From Pleodorina starrii (taxonomy: Eukaryota; Chlorophyta; Chlorophyceae; Chlamydomonadales; Volvocaceae): 64,000 bases of DNA. The stretch lies in the NCBI GenBank assembly GCA_030267565.1, contig BRXU01000005.1, positions 5,781,501 through 5,845,500 on the forward strand, in the 5' to 3' direction. This document shows, piece after piece, positions 39,201 through 50,600 of the stretch (within the stretch, counting starts at the first letter, position 1; every line of letters starts with the position of its first letter). The position numbers and the translations under genes are program-made. The notes under the pieces were generated by a model. That model saw only the letters and a list, made by a program, of their open reading frames with translations, did no database searches and was not told the origin of the DNA.

Positions 39201-42200
39201 CGAGGCGGCAACTGGCGTGGAGGCACTGACGGCTGTGGAGATGGTGATCGCTGCACTAGCAGCGATGGTGATGGTGGTGGAAACAGCCGTGGTGGCAACG
39301 GCTGAGGCGGCAGTTGCCGAGGTGGCACTGGGGGTGGCGGCAGCGGTGACGGTGGCAGTGGCGGCGACGACGGTGGTGAAGGTGGCACTGGTGGCGGCGG
39401 TGAGGGCGACGGTGGCCTTGGTGGTCTTGGCGGCGGTGACGGTGATCGTGGCCGCGGTGGCACCGGCTGTGGCGCCACCTGTCGAGGAGGTGATGGCGAT
39501 GGTGGCATTTGGGACGGTGGTGACAACTGCCAAGATGGCAGTGGCTGCGGGTATGATGGGGATGGGGATGGGGACGGCGGTAACAGCCGTGATGGTGGTG
39601 GCGGCAATGGCTGTGGTGGCAACTGCTGAGCAGACACAGGCTGTGGTGGGGACGGTGATGGGGAGGGCGGCGCCGGCGGTGATGGTGATGGTGGCGGAGG
39701 TGACGGTTGCGGTGGCAACTGCCGAGGCGGCACAGGCTGTGGTGGGGACGGTGATGGGGATGGTGGCAACGGCGGTGATGGGGATGGTGGCAGAGGCGAC
39801 GGCTGTGGTAGCAACTGCCGAGGCGGCACCGGCGGCGGTGGGGACAGTGATGGTGATGGCGGCAACGGCGGTGATGGTGATGGTGGCAGAGGCGACGGCT
39901 GTGGTGGCAACTGCCGAGGCAGCACAGGCTGTGGTGGGGACGGTGATGGTGATGGCGGCAACGGCGGTGATGGTGATGGTGGCGGTGGCGACGGCTGTGG
40001 TTGCAACTGCCGAGGCGGCACAGGCTGTGGTGGGGACGGTGATGGTGATGGCGGCGCCGGCGGTGATGGTGATGGTGGCAGAGGCGACGGCTTTGGTGGC
40101 AGCTGCCGAGGCGGCACAGGCTGTGGTGGGGACGGTGATGGTGATGGCGGCAACGGCAGTGATGATGATGATGATGGCGGTGACGGCCGTGGTGGCAACT
40201 GCCGAGGCGGCGCAGGCTGTGGTGGGGACGGTGGTGGGGAGGGCGGCGCCGGCGGTGATGGTGATGATGGTGACGGCTGTGGTGGCAGCTGCCGAGGCGG
40301 CACAGGCTGTGGTGGGGACGGTGATGGGGAGGGCGGCGCCGGCGGTGATGGTGATGGTGGCGGTTGCGACGGCTGTGGTGGCAGCTGCCGAGGCGGCACA
40401 GGCTGTGGTGGGGATGGTGATGGGGAGGGCGGCGCCGGCGGTGATGGTGATGAAGGTGACGGCTGTGGTGGCAGCTGCCGAGGCAGCACAGGCTGTGGTG
40501 GGGATGATGATGGTGATGGCGGCGCCGGCGGTGATGGTGATGGTGGCGGTGGCGACGGCCGTGTTGACACGGTTGGGACTGACACTGGTGGTGGTGGTGG
40601 AGGCGCTGGCGGTGGTGGCGGTGGTGGTGTCGATGATGGCCGCGGTGGCAACAGACGTGTTGGCACAGGGAGTGGCGGTACCGGTGGTGTTGTCGGCGAT
40701 GGTGGCGATGATGGCACTGGTATCGGTGATGATCGTGGCGGCAGCAATTGCTGTATCGACACTGGTGGCTGTGGGACTGGCGGCATTGGTGATCGCGACA
40801 AGGGCATTTGAGGCCGTGGAGGCGATGGTTGCGGAGATTGCGATGGTGTTGGTGGCCGCAGCAATGGTGGCGGTGACGGTGATGATGGGCGCGGCGATGG
40901 CAACGGCTGCGGGGATGGCGCAGGAGAAAGCCTTGCAGCCACTGGAGGGGTCGCAAACGTTGCCAGCGGTCTGACGGATGACGGGGGCAGCGGTGGTGGT
41001 GGCATTGAGCTTGGGGCGGTCGATGGGATCAGCTGCAGACCGGGGTTAATGGCACTGTAACAAACAGTGACCAGCAGGGGTGCTGCCAGCCCGCCAGTAA
41101 ACGGCCGCAGCTGCAGAATGCCCCGGCCGTTGCTCATGCTGGCTCCAGCCATCTGTGCCTCGGGCAGCTTAACACCAATGTCGTTGTCGGTTATGCTTGG
41201 TGAAGATTCCAGGGCTGCAATAGACGCGGCCTGGAATCTCGTCGGTGGTGACGACCCTGCCCTCGTCGGCCACGGCGGCGGTGGCTTGGATGGTGGCTGT
41301 GGGAACAGCTTACGCCCGGCTGGCGACTCCAGCGGCGGCGACGACAAAGCCAGTGATGGTGGCGGCGGCGGCACCGGAGGTAACGGCACCGGCGTGGGTC
41401 GCGGCGGCGACCGCAGGGGAGGTTGCCGTGCCAGCACCGGCGGAGGCATTGAGGTTGAGGATGACGGCGACGGCGGCGGCGGCGGTCCAGACGACCGCGG
41501 CCAGGTGAATGCGGCCAGGCAGGTGACGAGGGAGTTGCCGGGCAGTGGCTTAATGGTGCAGATGCGGCGCAGAGAGAGAATGCCGCACTTGCCCAGGAGG
41601 AACACACCGGAGGTAAGGGGATCGATTCCGGCGGCGGCCGCGTTCGCATCGCCTGTGAGACCCAGTGGCCCCATTGCCTCCGGCAGCTGCTTCCGAAGGT
41701 CCGTTAGGTCGATCGTGAGCTCCAAAAGACCAGAGGCGGCCGACAAACCTGCGGTCAGCCGTAATAACATGAGCGGGGGTCTTAGGGTGAAGGGGCATGA
41801 TGAGGAATTGTGAACGGGACTTCGTTGTGTTTGCAAAACGTGTTTGCAAAACGGCGGCCAACGGCCTTTTATCGGGCAGTTGTCGTCGGAGCCGAGGGCG
41901 CGCGTTGGGATCGCAACTGCTGTACATTGGCACTTCGCTGCGCGGCTGCTTCCAGCCCGCTCGGGATCCGGTTTGTCCCTTGCAGCGGTGCGTACCAACA
42001 GTGCACGCATGCTAAGATCATGCTAAGACGAGGTAGCGTGGGACCGGGACCGCACCGGGAAAGCCGAAGCGGTGATAGACGGGGGCAGGCAGAATGGCAG
42101 ATCCACGCGGCCTTCAGAACTGAACACACAAGCGACGGATGCCCGTCCGTTCGCCCTTCGACAAGCACGCCCGGTCCCTCGCCATTTACAAACGCGCTTT

Positions 42201-44177
42201 CCAACGCAGAGAGTGTCCGCTTCGCCCGGCTCACCAATGAACGCGCGGACGGGCAAGCCCGTGCTCCCGTCCCGTGAGCCGTTGGGACGGAAGAACAGGC
42301 CGCCCCCGAAGGGCTGGCCCCAGGTGCCGGCCGTCGAGTCGACTTCGTAGCAACTCAATGCCTTCGTGGGGTCGAGTTGGACGATGAGCCAGCTGGGGGG
42401 CCGCTGCACGGCTGGCGAGGAGGCGGCGGAGGGGGAGGAGGGCAAGTCCATGCGAAACGTGTAGAACTGCCTGCGTGGATGCAACAACAAACAAACGGTT
42501 TAATGGGGTTTGGAGCTTCAAGATGCAAGTACGGATGGGGGCAAACACACACAGGCAGCCCGGAATGTACCGTATGCAGGCTGCCCTGTTACGGGGACGG
42601 ACGCAGAACAGAGAACGCAGTCACGCATGTGTTCTGCTTGTGTGCGGTGAATGCAGAGGCGTGGTTGGCAGGCAGGCGGGTCAGGATGGATCCCGCGGAC
42701 GCGGGCGGCAGCGGCCAAACGTGGCGTGGAGCCATTTAATACATAGCAGCAGCTGCTGCACCGCAAACGTCGGCAATGGCAATAGCTGGCGCCAACGGCG
42801 GGGCCAAGCGGCGGTAGGCAACACCGCGGACGGCAAGATCCACGTGTAGGCCGACTCCCCTACCCCGCCCGCTGCCGCCTGGCTCACCTGGACCCGATCT
42901 GGGCATCCGCGCCCCACATCAGATTGTACGGCGAGGCCGAGCAGCTGCAATCCCCGCCTGCCGAGGACACGGGAAAGCTGCAAGAAACGGCAGCAGGCAC
43001 CAGGTGACATATGGGGAACTGGATTTCAAGCCAAGGTAGTGTGCTAGCCCGACGCAGCTAGCCCTACGATTGTCTCACCTAAATCCGCTGGGAAATAGGT
43101 CGCTGTTAAACTCCGGAACACTCAACCCGGAGTCCGTTGCGCTCAGGCCCATTGAGCATTTTGGCGAGGTGAACATGGTGATGGGCACTGCGAGGAACGG
43201 GACAGTGCGTAGGCAGGCCGGAGGAGGGCTGAGAGGGGTGGTGCTGCGAGTGGGACCACGGACAACGCGTGAGGTAACGAGCGCTGCCGGGCACGGAAGG
43301 CTGCTGTCGCCAATCGCCAAGCCCCGCAATCACAACCATTCTCCCCGGCACTAGAGTAAGAACTGCGGGTGAATCGTTGCAGCTGCTGCTGCTGCTGCGA
43401 AGCCCGTGAACGGGCTCCCGCGCTGCTTCTGTAAAGGACATCCAGCCGTGATGGTCGGGAGATCTTGCGCTTTCCCCGCCCGTTCCCCAGGACTGCATAG
43501 GGTTACAACCAACAGCATCTGACTGGACTGCCATGAAACCGCCCACTGCCAAAAGGAAGTTGCTGAGTCGGTTTGGAAAGGAACTGGTTTACGGCTTCAA
43601 GGAGCGACAATGAGGCCGAAATGGCTGAAGGTGCCAAGACCCATGGCACGGTCGATGAAGGCCTGTGGCAGTGCGCACACTCACCAGCTTTTGGAGAAGC
43701 CGGAGGAGCCTGCGGCGCCACTGGGCCCAACTTGGGCGGCCGCGGCGCGCGTGGCGGCCGCGGCGAAGCTTGGCCAGCGACCCCAACGGCGCCGCCCCAC
43801 AGCGCGAGCGCCTGCACCCACAGCAGTAGGCAGGCGACCGGCCACCAGCGGTGCCGGAGGGCCCCACAGTCATCGCCAGGCCGCCGAGTACATCTCCGCC
43901 GTGCTGCGAAGGAAGCGGCGCATTCGTGGACGTGCCGAGGAATGGGGGAGTGGGGAGGAAAGCAGCCGCTGGAGTGGGCGCAAATCCAGTCAGTAGCCGC
44001 CGCCACGCCGCAGCGTCTTCCTGACGTTGAAGGCGACGCTGAAAGGCCCAGCTCCGAGTCCGGAGCTCTGTTGCTGGAAAGATACGATGTCTTCACGAAA
44101 GGCGGTTCATCGTGCGCTGGCCGGCCTGGGCAGGCGCTTTCTTCCCGGGAGTCTAGCCGCTGCTTTGCCAGTGCCAT
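36256..44177 (-). CDS. PH3: pherophorin-like protein, apparent PH2/PH4 mosaic
   Basis: Minus-strand exons, 5' to 3': 44177-43685, 43187-43079, 42977-42888, 42470-42235, 41748-38813, 38326-38163, 37874-37800, 37343-37236, 37056-36983, 36521-36256 (stop TAG). About 1516 residues. The junction after exon 5 is in phase 0 here (phase 1 in the other copies) and is the least certain splice. Exon 1: [20 protein letters not shown] (about 43763-43855). N-terminal domain: [83 protein letters not shown]. This is close to PH2. The spacer repeats about 31 residues including [15 protein letters not shown]-terminal domain: [86 protein letters not shown]. This is close to PH4. Start codon at 44177 is a choice; in-frame sequence continues upstream. 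Confidence 0.72.
39640..40560. repeat. ~95-bp coding tandem repeat in PH3 exon 5
   Basis: About nine or ten units, each containing CTGCCGAGGC(G/A)GC followed by ACAGGCTGTGGTGGGGA on the plus strand, recur every 92-97 bp. On the minus strand each codes about 31 residues of Ser/Pro with the marker [12 protein letters not shown]. Small length changes between units are in multiples of three. Confidence 0.85.
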
Positions 44178-47100
44178 GGCACCGCCCGGCCACTGACCAG
44201 CGAAAGCCGGCAGGAGGCCTTGAGCCTGCTTTCGATTTGGTGAGCGAACCGTGCAACTGGATACCGGAAAGCGACAGCGATTCGCAGATCGGCGCTCCTG
44301 GCTTGCCTGCAGTCGGTCAGGAGGAAAGCGGCGAGGGCAGACCTGGGATGAGTTTTGGACTTGTGAAAAGGACAAAACAGGTAGTAGCAAGTAGGGCAGT
44401 CTGCTCAGGAAGGGCGCGCTCCACACGAAAAATGGCCGCGCGCGTACTGGCCACCCGATCGAAACGGCCGGAAGGAGAACATGGCGACGTAAATGCCACT
44501 AGACGTGACCGCTGTTTCATGGACTGAATCTGATAAGGCCCACGCAGTGTGTCCTTGATATGGTAGCACGCCGTAGGTCGCCCAGCAGGGGTCTAGCCTC
44601 GCCCATCACTCGATGTATAACCCGGGAAATGTGGTCCACGATAATGAAAGTTTTTGTGGTAAAGTAAAAACTGTTTTTGGTTTATGAGAACTATGCACAT
44701 AGCGGCGGGTATGACATGTCTGTGTCGCGCCGCGAGTGGTGGGTGAGAATGGTGGGCGAGACGAGGGAGGTTTCCGGAACGTTATGAAGTGACACACACA
44801 CAATCCAGCGACATGGAAGTAATACGCTGCAGCCCATAAACGCGCAGTACTACAGATGCTCGGCCCGTCAAATCCGTGATAAACGCAGCCCTGCCCATAA
44901 CATTGAAAAGCCGCCTTACCAGCTAGTCAAAGTGATCTAGGAGAAAGTAGCAGGACCATTTAACAGATGTAAGGTAAACCTGCCCGAAAATTAACTCTTT
45001 TAACGTATTTTCTCGTAGAGTTATATGCTCGGCCGAATGAGCCGGCCTAAAGTCACTGCATGTCTAGACTGTATAGTGTATCTACATGGTCTAATTACAC
45101 GGCTGACATTTAACGAGATTACGAAATATGAATACGTAACGCCCAGGTCTACGTATACGCCGATAGCAGCATGACTGGAACAGACCGGAAGTCCTCCCGT
45201 CTATCCCGATCTATCCAATAACCCCGCAGAGCCCAAAACTCTTCATTACAACAGCAATAGCTACAGTTTCGACGAATGCCCCTAAATTGGTTTGGGCATT
45301 ACCGGGGCGACTGGAGCGCGCAAGACACCCAACATGCATGGTGTATTTTGGCGCTGAGTTTCATCTAAAATATTTCTTGGCGGTCAGGTGCTCTGTTCGT
45401 GCCAAATGAATATAAGCCGAAATGCGGGCGTCCTTCAGCGCACTGGGCTCCGTGCAAAATTAACCGGTCTGCAACACAGTGCTCTCTGGCCGCCACGCGC
45501 AGTGCGCCGTAGCAGCCTGCCTCTACCATGTTGCAAAGCCGGAATCCGGCCGCTCACTCAGGCCTAGTGAGTTGGCGTGCTTCGTTTCGCATAAAGTTCC
45601 CCGCCAATTCATCCCAAGTGGCGTAGCAGGGCGCGTGTTTTCTTCCCGTTACCGTATCGAGTTTGGATGATTACTAGCCTCTGGTTCAGGCGGACAGGCC
45701 GGCATCGCACTACCGGTAGTTGAGGACGCTGCGCCCCCAACCCCGCACGCGCACAGCTGGCTAGCGCGCCCCTTTCAACAATCGCAAGCACACAGCAGCT
45801 GGACCTGTACGGAGCCGTTGAACGACTGCACCCACACACGGAGTTCAATGGCGCTACTGGACAGACCAGGGGGGCGTGTTTTTCTTGTGCAGCGTCCAGA
45901 CAAAAGTCGGTCGCCACAAGCCCTAGATTCCTCCATCCTGAACCATGACAACGTGTCCAGTTACTTGCTTCTGGCAAGCGCAGTGCGAGTTGTATTCCGA
46001 CAAACGAGCAGCCATCTGAAACGCAACCCTGCTTAGGATGGAGGCCCCCTCTAAAGGAGGCCCCCTCTAAAGGAGGCCCCCTCTTAAGGTGAGGGTGCCG
46101 CGATACGGAACTTCGCGGGCACTACGGCACTTCCTGCCGCGACAAGCCAAGAGGTCGTCCTAGCCGCAGCCGCACTGCTCGCGTGCTCGGTCCCCACGCC
46201 ACACACGTACCACGCACGCACCTGATCAGGCCCCGCCTGCAGCACCTCTATGCGGTAAGTTAACTTCAAAATAACTCAATACACTGCATCGCGCAAGCCC
46301 CCTCTTCCCCCCTCGCACACGCCATCCAACACAACCCCAAATCACATCCCCGATCAAAGAGACCATCGCAGGCCTGAAGCATGGGTTTCCGTCCCAAGTG
46401 GCCGCTTAGTCAAAACTGCAACTATCTGCAGCTCCACTCTACGGTCGGTCGGGTCATCAATCAAATGCGCTGCGACGCAGGGGTCCCGGGCTTCCTACAC
46501 CAAACAAGCCCACCAAGCAGCGGCTGCATCGATAGGGGGAAGAAACTGTACTTGCAAGTTGCAACCCGCATTGACCGCATGCGGCAGCAGGCGGCTCCAT
46601 CCGCTCACGCTGCACAGTCCACGAGCGCAGCCCTACTTGGCCCACGCGAGCAGTGTTTCGCAATTTATCCACCTGCGCGTCGATGTACCCAGGATAACGA
46701 TTGAAAAGATGCAAGTACACACAGCACGCACTTACGCAATTGCGTTACGCATATGTTCATCCGTGCTTATCCATCCACCCGCCGGCGACCAGCTGACACT
46801 CCATCCTGCACACACCTCAACACATAATGCAAACTACCGTACTCTGTCGAAACGCCAACATCAAAGGATGAGAGGAAGAGGTGTCCGGATTGTAGCAGTT
46901 GATTCATTCCGGCAGCAAGCAGTGACGGCTCCCGGCCATCGATTGCGCCATCTATCCGCGCACGTGCTGACGCGCTGCACGCGCCAGGCTGACAGGAAAC
47001 GCCTCCGGGCGGAACCACCATTGGCCTCAACGCTTCCATACGTCAAGCAACGACTTACTTCAAGCACGCCTACACCCTTGCGTGTGGTGTGTGGATAGAT

Positions 47101-47669
47101 ACAAGTAAGGGAGCAACGAAGAAATCCATCAACATACGGTAGCAGCAGGACAGGCAAACCCTGCTGCCTCCTCTCTATCCATGCTTGCCCTGGCCTTTAA
47201 ACTTCTTTGTCATAGGGGCACGGCACCGCTGCCGCGGTGCACACGAGCCGGCCGCGGTGGCATCCACCGGACCCTCCTTAATGCCGGACAAACGTGCAGA
47301 TACACACAGCCGCACACGCCCGGCCGCGCATTGCATAAATCCAGCTCCACGGATTGCTTTCCATTGCTAAACGCGGTGTGGCTTGCAGGGAATAGCAGCT
47401 ACTTCAGCACCTGCCTGGTTCGCGCCTCCATCGACCAACGAACACCTGCAAGAAAACCTGCGTTCCCACTCGCCCTGTTTGTTTAGTTGGCCCGCCCAGC
47501 TAGCATGGCGCGCTCTACGGAAGGCCCTAACTGCGGGTGACGGACTGCGCTAGGCTGCTGTCTGCGTCACTCGTGTTCTGCCCCTGCGGCCGAAGTGTAT
47601 GTTGTGCTTGCCTGTCTACCTCATGCACTACTGTGCACATGCTTCTCCAAGTGCCTTGGCAGAACGTCG
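44178..47669. other. Spacer between PH3 and PH4
   Basis: No convincing gene. 44.5-45.5 kb is AT-richer. In-frame sequence upstream of the PH3 start stays open to about 44426 and begins with a hydrophobic stretch (LPYLLLPVLSF), so an alternative PH3 start there cannot be excluded. A 16-bp repeat sits at 46041-46088. Nothing else could be supported. Confidence 0.4.
46041..46088. repeat. 16-bp tandem repeat, three copies
   Basis: GAGGCCCCCTCTAAAG is repeated three times; the last copy reads CTCTTAAG. It is intergenic. Confidence 0.85.
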
Positions 47670-50600
47670 TCACGGGAGGCCTTTGGCTCGGCACACGGTG
47701 ACGAAGCGGTGCATCGGCGTGTCCACAAATGAGAAGAGGCACATCCCGTTGCGGCCGCCCTTGCACATGTCGGTGAAAGAGTCGGGGTACATCGGACACA
47801 CGCGGAGGAGGAACGTGCCGCCGGTGAAGTCGCCACCGGTGATGTCCTTCTTCAGGCCATACAGGAAGAGCTCTATGTGCCGCTCGTCCACCGCTTTGCC
47901 TGCGTGTGGGGCGCGCAAGCACGAACGCATGTATGTGTACCAGCATCAGCATCATCAGCATCAGCAGCATGCAGAGGCCCAGCGCGTCGCCATGAAGTGG
48001 CGCGCGATGCAGCCTACCGGTAATCGCTGCAATAGTTATCGGTCACACCCCTTCCGGACCTTGGGACTCCTGGTGACAGAATCTGCGTGCACATTACCTC
48101 CCTTCTCTTTGCACCAGGTAGTCATGATCCTACTGAAACACTGCTCATGCTCATCATGCATAGCTGCAAGCTTGGCGTCGGTGGGTTTAATTTGGGCGCG
48201 TAGAGAGCGCCTCCACCGACTTGATCCGCGGCATCTCTCATCACTGGCCAAGCCAAAGCCAAGCCAAGACCGATGGTTCCACACCCGCTCTCACCAGCGC
48301 GCGCTTGCAGAATCGCTGCGGTCGTGTTCTGGGGGTTGTTCGAGTCCGGCAGCCAGCGCGCGCCCCTGCAGTGATGGCGTGAAAGGTGGAAACGTAGGGG
48401 TAGATAGCTAGGGTACGTACCTCAGGGCGGCGTGAGATGGAGCGGCAATGAGTGGTTCGGACTTCGGAACAACCTGATACCCCGCCCATACCCTTGGACA
48501 TGGAAAGGCCTGATATGTACGACAATCGGTACGGCACGCAACGCTCAGTTCGTTCAGGTAGGGCAACGGAGTGACGCGACACCACCCGCCGTTGTACGAA
48601 CAGAGCCCCCCATCCACAGAATGAAGCCCGGTGAATCAAATGCATGGCACGCCTCGCCATTCATCCGCCACCCATATTTCCCGCCCATAGGAAGGGGACA
48701 GACAGCGAGCTGCGGCCATGCTTGGTGACTTACCGCCAGTTGAATCCGGGATCGATTGTGGTCATTAGGGTCTGATTGTAACAGAGATTGGCGCCGATGT
48801 CGATGCGCAAGGCGATCTTGTTGATGTTTGTACGGATTGTACTGCGGCCATGCATGCAGGTTGAGGTTCATTACGGACGCGAGTCTTGAATAAGCAAGTT
48901 TTGAGATGTGCCGCCCAAGCTTGTTTGACCCGGCTTGGCACAGAAGGATGCACGCCAGATACCAGTAGGCTTGGCATGGGTGAGGGACCGGCGAATGAGT
49001 GCGTGCAGCGCCGAGGCGCGCACGAGGAAGCAAGCCGTTGATGAGCCGAGTCGCAACTTGCCCCACGTCGTCAGTTATGCCGCGTGCGCCTTTCGCGCTG
49101 ACTCCAGCTAGCGGCGAGTGTTCCCCGATCAGGCGTGATACGGCCCAACGAGGGGCCGAGTCACGTGTGGGGTCCGGGGTAAGCTGCAAGATACACATCA
49201 GCAGACTGCCCCCTCCTTTGCGGCGCGCTCACCTGCAGACGCGAGTCCCATCAGGCAAAATGACTTCCTCGCAGGTCTTGCCGTACAGGCGGAAGGTGTA
49301 GTACTCACTGTGGAGGCGAAATAGGGCAAGCGAAGGACGCGTAAATCTGTTGCGACGGACCACGCGCCGGCCTGACATTTGAATTCATACACGCAGCCGG
49401 GGTTCGTGTACAATCCATAGAACCCTTGCCGCCGCCCAACGTGTAAACTAGCTGCTAGCTAGTTTACCAACATGGCGACTCACACATCGCGGTACACCAT
49501 GTTGGGCCCAAAGACGATCCCGAACGGCGCCATGTTGCAGGAACAGACGTTGTACCGGAACTGGCCGTACGGGAACTGCTCCCCGTCCACGAACACCGAG
49601 CCCTGCCTCCCGGCCCTGCAGGTCACGTTCACGTCGCCCCCTGCGGCCAGCGGTGTAAGGACACGGGGATTGCGGTGCATAGGCGCGTCGCGGTTTGGGT
49701 GATGGGTCGGCCAGTCAGTCAGTCGGGCGGTTGAGCTGGCGGGTGAGTGAGCCACACACACACAAACACAACCGTGTGTTTTGCTGACTGGAGACAAAGT
49801 AGCGGCCCGCTGTCATGGTTGCCGCGGGACAGACGATGCAGCTAAGCTGATGACGACCCGACAAGCAGCCATAGAAGGTGTAAAGTGAAAAGGGCCAGTC
49901 TGGCAGCTTCCCGCACGTGTTCCCGCACGTGCGACGCGCGGCTGGATGGCCGGCTTGGAACACTGTGGGGAGGCTGATGGGAGAGGCATCAGCCCTCAGC
50001 CGCCCTCCGGGTCCTCCGACCGCGTGGCCCCAAATGGGTCTTAGTCTCTTAGTTCGATCGATTACTTCTCCAGCAATCCAGGACAAGATACATATTCTGC
50101 ACGTGGACGGAATCTTATCCGGCAAATGGTTCAGGTATTCATGACTAGATGCACGATGGCTCGCTTACCCGTCACGTCCGGAGCCGCCGGTGGGAACGAG
50201 GGAATGTCCGGCGCAGCAGACGGCAGTGATGTCAGCGGCGGCGGGGACTGCATCAGGCGGGGAGGTGGCGGTTGGAGCTCCAGTTCTGGCACCAGACCCG
50301 CCGGCGAGGTCTTGGGGTTTTCGTCCATTCCAAATGGGTCAGAGGGGGGCGGGACCTGTGGGATGGGCGGTAGGCGCACCACCGATGGTATAGGCTGCTG
50401 CTGTAACGGCGGCGGCAGTGGTGACGGCCGCGGTGGCGGTGGCCTTGTCGCCTGGGGCGGGGAGGTGGCAACTGGTGGTGGAAGGGCGGCCGGCGGTGGC
50501 GGTGGGGCCTGTAGCAAGGTTGGCACCGGTGGCGGCGGCTGCTGTGCCACTTGGGGTGACGGCTGTGTTGCCAGAGACGACGGGGAAGGCACCACAGTGA

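Noticed and set aside
39256..40956. Minus-strand His/Arg-rich frame overlapping PH3 exon 5
   Set aside because: An alternative frame of the same repeat; composition follows from CCACCATCACC-type codons read out of frame.
38815..40974. 719-residue plus-strand Ala/Val/Met-rich frame opposite PH3 exon 5
   Set aside because: Antisense shadow of the Ser/Pro repeat; begins at a non-ATG codon and has no recognisable domain.
46559..47098. 179-residue plus-strand frame upstream of the PH4 stop region
   Set aside because: Basic, low-conservation composition with no motif; a chance frame is more likely than a gene.
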